Below, piece after piece: positions 1 to 13,700 of a stretch of 64,000 nucleotides of DNA. Within the stretch, counting starts at the first letter, position 1. Each line of letters opens with the position of its first letter. Position numbers and translations under genes: made by a program. The DNA comes from Caprella mutica. Its lineage: Eukaryota; Arthropoda; Malacostraca; Amphipoda; Caprellidae. Under the pieces are notes generated by a model. It was not told where the DNA came from. It saw only the letters and a list, made by a program, of their open reading frames with translations, and made no database searches. Location of the stretch: NCBI GenBank assembly GCA_947561585.1, contig CANNZV010001455.1:124001-188000 (forward strand), written 5' to 3'.

Positions 1-1707
1 TTAGAAAGCGAGTATACCTACCTAAATAAAGTATATTTTTTAAAGAATTTGAAATAGGCTAGTTAATGAATGAAAAATGAGGCTCAGTAAATTTTGAATA
101 ATGTTGTCGCAGTTACAATTCTAATGAGTCATGAATTAACGAATTGAAATTTTCAAACATGAATTAATTTTACAATATTTTTTTTGATGGCTACACATTG
201 ATATTTTCCATGTACCTATAAATGAATACACATGTATAGTTAAATAATTCATTAACAAAGAACTATCTTCATAATAAAACAAGGTTCCGCTGTACGAACG
301 GCACCACATAACCTACTGCTCTCACTTCTCTAAAACTACTGAATAAATTAACGCAATTAAAAATTGGTAAGTACCTATCTAAATAGGATAATATTTAATG
401 TAATTAATTATTATAGACATCTATATTCTAAAACTAACTAAGATTGCTGTTTATTTGATTTGAATTATTCAACTACTATTTATTATAGAATTGGTTCATA
501 AAAAGCGTGTTGAAACCATAAAAACAATATAGTAAAATATGCACGTAGTGGCCAATGTTCAACCTTGACTTGATCCTTATAGGTTTTTTGGACTTGTTTA
601 TCAACATACTTGTTGCTTCCACTGAAAGTTATATATATTATTAAGGGTAAGTTTCAAGTTAAAGGTCTGTTTCACAATTTCGATCATATAAGAATAGATA
701 TTGGCATAAAACTATTATTTACTTTGTTACATTATTTTTTCTTTTGTTATCGAATATATGAAGCAGTCTTATATAGCCTTTTAACTTACCCGAATCAACA
801 ATTAATTATTGCTCGCACTATTTTTTATGTGAGATATGAATAGCCATTGTATTTTTATAGTTCTTGTATTATAGCTTTGGCAATACCTATACTATACTTA
901 ATTAAATATATATTAGGTACGTACTCCAACGTAGTCTAGCTAAGTACCTAGGTAGTTTATTTTCTTTTAAATCTTCAAAACATTTTCCAAAAGTATTCTA
1001 TTTTTGCAGTCTCATGAAAATGACTTTACATTTCTTTTATTCTTCACTTTTTAGTCAATATCCTTCATGAAGTTTCGCAACTTTTTATTTTGTTATACGG
1101 AGACAAAAAGTTCCGAGTTAGCGGATTGTTCATTGTTTTCGACCATACACCTAAGAAATAGAATATAATAACTATTAATTAGGCTATTTATCATCATCTA
1201 TGCTAAGTTTTTATATGGAATTTAGTTAATTTACCCTAATTAGGTATGCTGAGAAGATTTTGCCTAGTAATATATGTTCCCATTTTATAATATTGCGCTT
1301 TTGAATAATCTCTGCTGATATTTAATTTATAAAGAATAGCATGAATAGATATATCAATATAATTTAATGAGTTGCAATAAATTAATAAAAAATTTGGGAA
1401 TAAAGAAATATTGGCATTTAGTGCGATAAAGTACTGGATTCTTTAAAATCCTGATGTCACTGAAATTTATCGACGATCAGATCCAATCCTCTAAATTCTT
1501 CTGACTATTGGATCCAATCTCTTATAAATTCTATAGATCACCTAATACATTTCTCTGGACCGCTATTTGTTTTGATTTGAGGCACATTCATGGAAGATAG
1601 CAACTATTAATTCTTAGGCGGAGTATTTGATTAATTAGCCTGTGTTCCTTAGTAAACATTAGGTGGAGCTAATTGTTATTTTGCGAATTCTTCTCTGAAA
1701 TATCACA
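1..1707. other. Upstream flank of CAND1, no recognisable gene
   Basis: AT-rich sequence with no ORF that resembles a known protein; the only open stretch (610-843, 77 codons, +) is low-complexity hydrophobic and looks like chance. The CAND1 promoter and 5' UTR must lie in the right part of this segment, but I see no convincing TATA box or initiator that would fix the transcription start. No repeats of note apart from scattered tagctaagtacc-like words. Confidence 0.6.
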
Positions 1708-4700
1708 ATGGCGGCTGTTTCCTATCACATCTCCAACCTTTTGGATAAGGTAATACCTAATATTATTTTAGAACTTCAACTCTTTATTTAATTTACTGAA
1801 AGGACTGACACATTTACCTCAAAATGACAATTTTTTTTGAAAAGGAGTTCTTTAACCTATTCATACTGGCTGTCAAACATCCTGGTGGCTGACACACACA
1901 GTGACACCAGTCTGCCACTGGCACTGCCCTGTTTCATAGTGTGGCAGGAAAGTTGCCACTTGCCAGTTTGATTAGAAAATGTATTCCAGACTGTATTTCA
2001 TGGTAAATTCCACCAACTTGTAAGTGGAATTTTTCTCCATGGAAAATAATATTCTTGCAATGTTGGTGACTCTGTTGATTTTTAGCTATTTATTCCTATG
2101 TTCCAGATTGTATTTAAGTACTATTTGGTGGTAAATTCCAATGATATCTCGGGAGATATTCAATTTCTGTAATAAAAAATTCCTGCAATGTCGGAGGATA
2201 TTTAGCTATTAATTTCTTTATTACCATTAAATGATTAAATTTTGGAGGAGAAAATGGAAAAATGTTTGAGGACTAGACAAATTGATGAAAAATGTTGGCA
2301 GCTATTTCTCAGATTTTTGAAAAAGTCAGAGAAGTTCGGTGCACCAAATACAAACTGGCCTAGTTTCAGTTTCAGAGAATGTTCATTGAGTTGCCAACCA
2401 CTGCAACCAGTCTGTATTTCATGGTGAATTTGGTGCACTGAACTCCTGACTTTTTCAAAAATCTGAGAAATAGCTGCCAACATTTTTCATCAATTTGTCT
2501 AGTCCTCCAACATTTAAATAAAGACTGAGTTTAACCACATGATTGATGGTACAAATTATCTAGGAAATATTTGAAAAGTAAATTACGTGAACGTAATAGA
2601 TGCTTGTAGACAGAGCAATAGACAGACCAGGTAAAATAGTATGTCTCATAAACTCACCATTTGTCTCTCCAGCTCTCTCCAAAATTCAACAAATTCTCTC
2701 CAAAATGATCAAATTTTCATAAATTCTCTCCAAAATAACATTGTAGCACCAAGCAATAAAGCATGTCCAAACTCGCCATTTTAATGGCGAGTTTGTGACA
2801 GTTATTTTGAGCCCTTCAAATGCAAATGGTGAGTTTTATCTATTTTCCTCCTATGCTACAATGTTATTTTGGAGAGAATTTATGAAAATTTGATCATTTT
2901 GGAGAGAATTTGTTTAATTTTGGAGAGAGCTGGAGAGACAAATGGCAAGTTTATGAGACATACTATTTTACTTGGTTGTATCATAGGAGAAAAATAGATA
3001 AAACTCGCCATTTGCAATTGAAGGGCTCAAAATAACTGTCACAAACTCGCCATTAAAATGGCAAGTTTGGACATGCTTTATTGCTTGGTAGACAGAGAGT
3101 TAAGGATATAAAAGCATCTAAATAATAATAAAAAGTTTATTTGATCAATCATACAGTTTTCTTATAGTAGCTACATATAGTACATTAGTTTGAAGTGTAG
3201 TATAGTACATTATAGTACATACGTATAGTACATTTGTTTGAAATGAAGTTAATAAACTATTTATAGAGTAATGAAAGTTAAATAAATAATAATATTTAAA
3301 AAGACACAAACACAATTGGAGTTCACTGAAGAATTTGCATGTGTGTTTATGATTTTACTCTATGACTGGTTGACAACTTAACTGCTACTAATCAGAGGAA
3401 CGCTAAAGGAAACTTAAAGAGAACGAGAGATAGACTAAAGAAAAGTCACAAGAATTTAATAATCACATATCTACCTATTCAGTGCTGAGCAATTAAAACT
3501 AACTTCAACACAGTACTAAGTAGTGCAGTAGGTACCTATGTACAATCAATAAATATGTATCTTTGTTTGGTTTAAAACAGCAAAAGACTTATTTCATATT
3601 ATAATTGTAAGATGTGATTGTATATGATAGAATCAAATAAAAACCATAACCAAAAAAACAATGGTTTTTATTGCTAAAAAAAACATTGTTCAAACCAAGT
3701 GTTTGGTTTTTTAACTTTTTTTAAGATTAACAACAGGAAAAGATTACTTTTCAAAATTTCTGTAGTTCATTGTCTGTCAGCCAGTCTGCAGAATATGGGA
3801 TAATGTCATAGTCATTAGGGGAGATATTTTGAGATATTCTCTCCAAACAATTTTGAATGAATTCTTATATTTACATTAATTTTGCTACGGTCACTTCTGA
3901 ATTAATCCCTATATTTACATTAATTTTGCTACAAACAGAATAAGAAATCTCTACAAACACTTTACCAGTTTCTGCAGACTGGGCTATCAGCGTGAGTAGT
4001 TACCATGTTTCAGAGGGTGGAAAATTGTGAGCCAATTTTTGAGCCAAAATTTCACAATCTGAGCCAAGCCAATTTGGCTCATTTTTTGAAGATTTCAAGC
4101 CAAAATTAACATGGGAACATAGGAATTAATTCCAAATTTAAAGCCAATTAGACATATCTGAGATTTGACCATTTGAAATCTAAGCCAATTAATTGGCTTT
4201 AACTGACATACTCTTATACATGGAGTAGTTATAAGTTAACACTCCACTCTCCAGTGCACCAGCAGAGCAACCACAATTCAAAATTGTAGGTATTTCTCTC
4301 TTCGACTTCAAGTACATGTTTTTGTGAGTTATATTTAAATATTCTGATGCACACTCTAGTGTAAATCAATTTTTTCATTTAATAATGGTAACGCCTAATG
4401 CCCATTGCCCTAGAGCAGTGGTCGGCAACCTTTTTATTTTCGCGGACCGGTAAACGTTGAACTATATTCTCGCGGACCGGTAAACGTTCAACTATATTCT
4501 CATGGCCCGGCGGGATGAATGTAGCTAATAGTATTGGGTAGACCAAAAATTCGTTCGCTTCTATGAGGCTACTGCTTTCAGGAGCTAATATAAAATAATC
4601 CTTTACATAAACATTCCTTTTACTATAACAATCTGAGTCTGACAAAAATTATAAGTAATAATACTCGGTTCAAAATAATTTAATTACTCACGTAAATATA

Positions 4701-7700
4701 ATTTAATTACTCAGGTACGAAAAATAAATATAATCAGGTAAAAAAAAGGATCTTATGTAGAATCTGCACCCCAGTTCATATTTGCGTGTAGATTTTAATC
4801 ATTGGGGTGCAGATTGTACCTACTGGAGTGTGGATTGAACAGGAATGAAGTTATTAGGCTGCGAATTGTACAGGAGAAAATGTATTGGGATGCGGACTGT
4901 TCAGGAGTGAAATCTTGGTTTTCGAATCTTTCAGATGATCCCAAAACATATAGTAATACTCAAGTACGAAAAAAATAATGAGATAATGCGTCTAAATAGG
5001 ATTTGAACTCTTCACGAAGGTGAGGGTAGGATTGTACTTTTTCCCACGGGTCCACAGAGAGGACCCTAAATCTTTTGATGAAAGCAACGCTGATTGTTGT
5101 GAACTATATATTCATTTTAAAGGTATTTCTCTTAGAAAATTCGAAATTGTCTACTAACTTGTATTATCTATTTATATATGTGAGTTCACACTTACATAAA
5201 AATAATTTCATTTCTTGAACTGAATTATTGAGCATCTTTCCGCGGCCCGGTACCAATTGTCTCGTGGATCGGCACCGGTCCGCGGAACGGGGTTTTCCGA
5301 CCACTGGGTTACGGAACTAAGAACTAGAGAGTGCTCATTGCGATTTACATATGACAATGGATTAATAGTAGCTGGAGGCAGTGCACTACAAATATTAGAA
5401 GCAACAGTACAAAAATGATCGTTGAAACACTGAGCAATAGTATGAGAGTTTGATAATTTTACACCATCCTTAACAATTTCAGAACTACGTGGTGTGCTTC
5501 GATTTAAAGAAACAATTTTTCGCAGATCTTTCCAAGTTTGTTTCATGTCCTTTATACCGCTTTGGAATCTATTTCTATAGTACGCCAATCTGGCCTTATG
5601 AACTATGCAATTTACTCTATTTCTCACTCTCCGGTTCTCAGCTTCAGAAATAAGTCCTAATTTACACTTTTTAAAACAAGTGGTTTTATATTTAATATGC
5701 TTCAATATGTTAGAAGTTAGCCATGGTTTGGATAATCTGTTACTACTTTAATATTTCAGTTTAACAGGAAAACTCCTACAACAAATTTCGTTAACAATTT
5801 TAACAAAGAATGCCGTTGCATCATTAACATCAGAGTAATTATTTAGAGACGACCAGTCAATAGTAGAAATTTCTTCAAAATACCTAACTAGAGTAGTGTC
5901 ATCGATAAGTCTAAATTCAACCTTAATGAAATCTTTTATTTCACCATTCAAGAGCATAGATTTGTATGAAGTCATAAATGTAGGAAAATGGTCAGTAGTA
6001 TCATCTATTATAATACCAGCAGTACTACGATAGTCAAAAGAAAACTTGATTCAGATATGGTCTAGAAGCGTAGATTGACTAGTTACATTTAAAGAGGAAA
6101 ATCTGGTAGATTTGGATATAACAGGTAAGAAGTCAAAAGATCTCATACTGGATGTAAAGTGGATAGTGTCTGTCTTCCTGGTCAAGCAGGTCAATATTTA
6201 AGTCGCCTTGAACACAAATACCAGTATTAGTAATATTTTGCAAAAGATTACTCAATTAGATACAAAAATCAACAATGTTATCAGAATGCAGTCTATAAAT
6301 ACCAAGCAAAGTCAAATCTACTTTATCAAGAGATTTCCTAACCACGCATGTCTCGATAGTATCATTTGATATCGAAAACTCGGTAAGTTCATGTGCACGG
6401 TATGAATTACGAACGAAAATAGATCATCTCCGCTCCTCCTACCCTGTCTAAAACAATGAAAAGAGTTATAACCATCTATATCAACAGCTTCCTTTAGCCA
6501 AGTCTCGCTAAGAACTAGAATTTCCGGATGAACATCAGCTGAAACCAGAGATGCCCGGATAGACTCCATTTTTATTGTGGCTTCTCACATTCTAGTTCAT
6601 AATAGTGACCTTTGATTAGTCTATTACGTTACTTAAATTATTTAGTGAGTGATAGAGTGAGCCATCATTTCTAATTCCTGGAAATAAATGATTAATGAAA
6701 TTATCATCAGGGTCAATATCCTTCAGCATCGATGATTCATTAACACTGTTACCCATCAAGATAAACTAGTTATTTTAAATTTAATTTGCAGAACCCACAC
6801 ATCAATAATACAAAACAAGATATAGGTACTTGCAGACAGGGCAGAACATTTTAATTTAAAGTAGCTATTTACAGAATCTAGACATCTAAGGGACATTCAT
6901 CTCCCTTGGTTACCATTGACCAAGTTACCAACATTGTAAAATAGCATTATTATTTTCTTAGGTAGCTAGTAGCTAATTCAGATACTCATTAAGGAATGAT
7001 GAGTTTTATAAATATAAACTTTAATAATTGAAAATATCTTTATTGGCGCTACTTGAGAAGTATAAGCAAGTATCGGTATCGGTTGATTTGTTTAAATTAT
7101 CGGTATCGGCAATAATTTCTGAACCGTCCCATCCCTAGAATTCTGTGCACCAAATATAGACTGGATCTAACCATTCTTCTTTTCCAGATGACCAGCATCG
7201 ATAAAGATTATCGATTCATGGCAGCCAATGACCTGATGGTAGAGCTGCAGAAAGATTCCATCAAGCTGGACGATGACAGTGAGCGCAAAGTCGTGAAAAT
7301 GATCCTCAAGCTGCTGGAGGATAAGAATGGAGAGGTGCAAAATTTGGCTGTCAAGTGGTGAGTAATTCTTTGGAAAGATATAAACTGAATGTCCATTTTT
7401 TAATGGGTTATTGAAAACAAAACATTGATGTTTTTAATACTTTTGATAAGGATTGAAGCTTTTCAATAATTTAATATCTAACTATTCATCGTCATGAACT
7501 TGAGTAAAAAACAAAGTCCACATTTTAACCATCAATTGGAATATGAAATAATAGCTACTTTTATTATCCCTCCCTATAATAAAGAGCATCGTGTTTTTAT
7601 ATATAAATCCATCACGCTCAAGATGTTTTTTTATAAAACTCCAAAATTTTCTGAAAACCTAGAATTTTTCGAAAACTATAAAAAAAATTCCGAAAACTAA

Positions 7701-10700
7701 TTTTCCTAAAAAAACTCAATTTTCCGAAAACTCAAAATTTTCCAGAAACTCAATTTTTCGAAAACCCATTGAATCAAAATTCAATTTCCATTAAAAAACA
7801 GTTATTTTTAATGGGATAGTACACTAGTAGCTATATTATAAAATACCCTCCTGTAAAAAATATTTTCTTTTGATTTTGTATAGCTAGCTAAACTTAACTG
7901 GGATACTAAACTTAACTGGGAAAAAAAAAAATTTCTCTATAAATCTCTGTTTTAAAGCATCTCAAAACTAGATTTTCTCATTTTAATCTTCACATGATAT
8001 TTTCATCTTTATTCTTCAAACTCCCATTAAAAGTTTAGTTTCATTTCACAACCTCTAATTTTTCTAACTTTCTATCTTTACGATTCAGCTAACAGCATCT
8101 TGTTTTTTTTTCCAAGCCTCGGTCCCCTGGTGAACAAAGTGAAGGAGTTTCACGTTCACAACATCGTAGAGATCCTGTGTGACCACATGCTGAGTAACCG
8201 AGAGCAGCTGCGTGACATGAGCTCTCTAGCCCTCAAAACAGTCATCAATGAAGTACCTTCCAATAACTCGGGAATGGTGACTGGAATGTGCCATAAAGTT
8301 ACCGAGAGATTGTCTCAGGCAATTGCTAAAGTGAGTTATTGAATATGGGGCTGCTGTACACACGTAGGGTTTTTTCAGTCTTTCCACCAGACTTTTTGCT
8401 AAGCTCCTCCTACTTTCTCCACGAGAATATAAGAAAAAACTATATAATTGTTTTTTATTTTAATTGATTTCCATGATAGCTACCTGCAGGTGCCATGCAT
8501 GGCAAACAGTTGCGGGATTTAAATAAAATCTGAAATAAAGTTGTTAGCTATAGGGTTAAAAACCAACTCTTCTGTTTACTCTAAATTATTTTATACTTTC
8601 ATCTAACATAATTAGATGAAAGTTAACATATCTATAGAAAAAATTCCAAACTTTTCAGTGGTGTAATTGGATTTTCGAAATTACTACTCCTTCACTGTTA
8701 AAAATGGGTGCAATTAATTACCTCTGTAGTCAGAGTGCGATGGTTGACGCTAGTCCAAATGCATCACATTTTATCGGAATTGTTGAAAATAAATAGAATA
8801 TGATGAAGCTGTAGTTTTAAATAATGTTCAAAAGAGTGAATGGCTACTTTACTTGAAGTCTTTTCTTTTTCAGCAAGATGACGTAGCTGTTCAGTTGGAG
8901 GCCTTAGACATTCTAGCAGATCTTCTCTCTCGCTTTGGTTCCTATGTTCTCCCACACCATCACATCATTCTAGAAGCCGTGTCTCCACAATTAACTTCAC
9001 AGAGGTGAGACCGTGTGCTCATCTTAATCATCAAAGTAGCCAAGTCATTTTATGAGTAGGGATGTGACAATCAATATCCTGAAAATGAACTATCTAATAT
9101 TATAGACGGAGAGAACTAAAGAGTATTGAATGGTTCTACACCAGCGGTATAGCTATAGCTAGTATTCGATACCATTTCATTTCGTCTGTGATATTCTTGA
9201 GATATATGATTTATAAAGCATATTGTCACAACCCTAGTGACTATATGATTTATAAATCATAGAGAATATTATAGATGGAGAGAATTAAAGAGTATTGAAT
9301 GGTTCTACACCAGCGGTATATAGTATTCGATACCATTTCATTTCGTTTGTGATAAAGCATATTACCCATCACAACACTATTTAGGTAGCTAGTTAAATTG
9401 TATGACTATGGCATTATTAATCTAATTAGCTAGCTACCTTTTCATGGTGCTCAAAGCTATAGCTAGCTACTGTTCACATCACAATTTATGTTCTCTTAAA
9501 CATCACTGTACTTTTGTTTTGATTATTAAATAGCTGAATAAATTTGATTATTTCATTTCATTGCAGATTGGCAGTTCGCAAGCGTAGCATTGTCGTTCTA
9601 TCCCTGCTCGTAGTTTCCTGCACTCACACAACATTTGGCACTCTGATGTCGCAACTGCACAACCACCTCAAGGAGAACATGAAGAGCATGGACAGCTCTC
9701 AGCAAGCATCTGTAGTGCGCACCTACATTCAGTGTATTGCAGCTATAGCGTGAGTAATTGCAGTGTATTGCAGCTGTAGCGTGAGTAATTGCAGTGTATT
9801 GCAGCTATTGCGTGAGTAAATGGAGTGTATTGCAGCTATAGCGTGAGTAATTGCAGTGTATTGCAGCTGTAGCGTGAGTAATTGCAGTGTATTGCAGCTA
9901 TTGCGTGAGTAAATGGAGTGTATTGCAGCTATAGCGTGAGTAATTGCAGTGTATTGCAGCTATAGCGTGAGTAATTGCAGTGTATTGCAGCTGTAGCGTG
10001 AGTAATTGCAGTGTATTGCAGCTATTGCGTGAGTAATTGCAGTGTATTGCAGCTATTGCGTGAGTAAATGGAGTGTATTGCAGCTATAGCGTGAGTAATT
10101 GCAGTGTATTGCAGCTGTAGCGTGAGTAATTGCAGTGTATTGCAGCTATTGCGTGAGTAAATGGAGTGTATTGCAGCTATAGCGTGAGTAATTGCAGTGT
10201 ATTGCAGCTATAGCGTGAGTAATTGCAGTGTATTGCAGCTGTAGCGTGAGTAATTGCAGTGTATTGCAGCTATTGCGTGAGTAATTGCAGTGTATTGCAG
10301 CTATTGCGTGAGTAAATGGAGTGTATTGCAGCTATAGCGTGAGTAATTGCAGTGTATAGCAGCTATAGCGTGAGTAATTGCAGTGTATTGCAGCTATAGC
10401 GTGAGTAATTGCAGTGTATTGCAGCTATAGCGTGAGTAATTGCAGTGTATAGCAGCTATAGCGTGAGTAATTGCAGTGTATAGCAGCTATAGCGTGAGTA
10501 ATTGCAGTGTATTGCAGCTGTAGCGTGAGTAATTGCAGTGTATAGCAGCTATAGCGTGAGTAATTGCAGTGTATTGCAGCTATAGCGTGAGTAATTGCAG
10601 GTTATTGCAACTATAGCGTGAGTAATTGCAGGTTATAGCAATATTTACATTGTTTATCTATTCTCTCTTTATTTAGGTAGAAAGAATAGCAATACAAGAA

Positions 10701-13700
10701 AATGGTCAGGTAGGCATTATCATATTTCAAAGAATAATATTGATCCATTTGATTATTATAGCTAGTGAAGATAGATGCATCGTGTAGCTGAGGTGAAGTT
10801 CAGCTCTAGCCTCTATCCTTAGGGTATGATTGTTGTTGTAGCTAGGTACATCATTTCATCTATAACTTCATATGTATTTTAGTGTAAAATGGGAGAGCAT
10901 AGCTATGTCTTTATATTGTCTGGGCAGATTAGAGAAATTATAATTATTTTCTTACTGCCTTTCCGTAGTCTAGATGTTTCCAGCTGTTATTATTAAGTGA
11001 ATTTGTTAGATATTCAGCTTGATAATTAATGGATTAGTTACCTAATTATATTAATAATACTGTCTTTTTCACTCCAGTCGGCAGTCAGGTCACAGGTTTG
11101 GCCGGGACCTCACTGCAGTGATTCCAGAGTTACTATTTTACGTGTCTGTGGAAGACGATGAGCTGAGAGAACATTGCATCTCTGCCTTTGAAGCCTTTAT
11201 TCTGAGGTGTCCCCAGGACATCACTCCAACCATACCTCGCGTGAGTCCTACTTAACCCGTACATGGAGGGTGTCCTTATTTCGGGACAGCAATCTGTAGA
11301 TGTGGCACATCAGCAAAGTTAAAGTTGAGCAACAGTGAATGGGTTAAAATCACAATGTCATTTGTTCCTACTTTATTTCATTTAAAGTTATTAATTAAAC
11401 ATTTCCTTACATTTGGATTAAGTATTTGGGTTGTAGCTAGCTGCTTGATCATAACAAATTTGTAAATAAAAACTGGGACAGATAAGCTCGGAAAAGCTTT
11501 GCTTCAACGGTAAGCTACAATTTTTTTTAAATTTGAATTAGGAATCTAGCTGTATGAATGTTTGAATACATATAGAAATTTTTTCCAGAGTTGCATCTTA
11601 TATAGCTTTATAGCTAATTTAGCTAACAGCTGATAAATTAGAGTTAGATGGATAAATAGTTGGTGGATGCCGGAGTTGGTACAGATTAAGTGACAAATTT
11701 TATGAACACAAACGTGACAAACGCACTCACGGATATTCACGTCTTTACCGATAGATGGTGTAATTTAATCAAACTGTTCATTGTTTTCCAATTGTTCCTG
11801 AATGAGAAGGAAAAACTATTAGAGTGTCACTGTTGCTTTCATCCAGTTCAACTCTAGCTACTGGTTAGTTTATTCCCTCTTTATCTCCGATTAGATTCTT
11901 GATACAAATATTCAATATGCATTTAGCTATCAAAGAAAAAGTCTCCACACAGTATTCTAGTATTTTATTATTTTCAAATGTTAGAAATTTATCATCGTGT
12001 AGCTACCCAGACCAATTTTAAAACATCTACAAGCATTACAATTAACGAAGTTTCTTCTAGAAATGCTAAATTAGTAAACTGTCCAACCAAAATCATCACA
12101 GACGTCCTTTTCTTTGACTGTTGCTAGCTACCTCACTTCCTAAATAATTTCATCCACATTTCAAATTATATTAGAAAATTTTAGCGACTGTTTGTTTTCT
12201 ATTTTAATCTCTGAATGTGTCCACTATAGCTACAGGGTGACCCACAAAAAAGTCTACCCAACTCTTCTTTTATGCATAAGCATTGTATTTAGATTTAAAA
12301 AATAAGTATAAAATAGAGTTCAAATGAAATTAAAAATTAGATATTTCTCTTGTAGCTAGCTATCCCATGTAGCTACCACAGTCATTCTTAAAATTATTAT
12401 TTATTTTTAAATACAACTTTACATTGATTCTAAGTTAGGTACACTTTTTTGTGGGTGGGTCACCCTGTACGAACCCCCTAAGAGCTCCCTCCCTTTTCAG
12501 ATCCTTGACGTGTGTCTGTGTCTGCTCACGTACGACCCCAACTACAACTACTCAGACTACGATGAGGATGATGGAGGTATGGATCTAGATGATGGGGATG
12601 AAGATGGGGAAGAGGAGGATGACGAGTATAGGTAGGTAACCATCTTTGATATTTATATAGCTATATCATTTTTTAAACTCTATCTAGACGTTTGGTTATT
12701 TGACTGCATAGTGAATAGCTGTTGATAGATTTTTTCAAAAGCTTAGTTTAGATTACTGATGAGCTTAATTGATTGGATAGCTTGCTATGGTATTTTGTAA
12801 AGCTAAATTTGTAGTTTTGATAAGCTATATAGCTAGCTTGCTATATAAAATTTGCTAGCTCGAAATAGCTAGCTATATGAAAATAGACTTGATATGGAAG
12901 TTCCGAATTATCGGTCATATAAGAAGAAACTATATAATAATATTTATTTTACTCGATCAATCCTACAGAAATAATTATTATCTATATCGTTCTTTCTTAT
13001 ATGACCGAAGATGTGGAACTGACCGATAATTCGGAACATACCCTAGTTTCCTCTGTGAAGCTAATGCTCATAGACACACGACTCACCATCTCTAATAACT
13101 CATCACTAATCACCATCTCTAATAACTCATCACTAATCACCATCTCTAATAACTCATCACTAATCACCATCTCTAATAACTCATCACTAATCACCATCTC
13201 TAATAACTCATCACTAATCACCATCTCTAATAACTCATCACTAATCACCATCTCTAATAACTCATCACTAATCACCATCTCTAATAACTCATCACTAATC
13301 ACCATCTCTAATAACTCATCACTAATCACCACCTCTAATAACTCATCACTAATCACCATCTCTAATAACTCATCACTAATCACCATCTCTAATAACTCAT
13401 CACTAATCACCATCTCTAATAACTCATCACTAATCACCACCTCTAATAACTCATCACTAATCACCATCTCTAATAACTCATCACTAATAACTCATCACTA
13501 ATCACCATCTCTAATAACTCATCACTAATCACCATCTCTAATGACTCATCACTAATCACCATCTCTAATAACTCATCACTAATCACCATCTCTAATAACT
13601 CATCACTAATCACCATCTCTAATAACTCATCACTAATCACCATCTCTAATAACTCATCACTAATCACCATCTCTAATAACTCATCACTAATCACCATCTC

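Noticed and set aside
610..843. Plus-strand open frame of 77 codons upstream of CAND1
   Set aside because: AT-rich hydrophobic composition, no similarity, no repeat of codon pattern typical for a gene.
4379..4645. Minus-strand open frame of 88 codons with [17 protein letters not shown]
   Set aside because: The repeat lies at the left end of the hAT-like element and reflects duplicated subterminal words.
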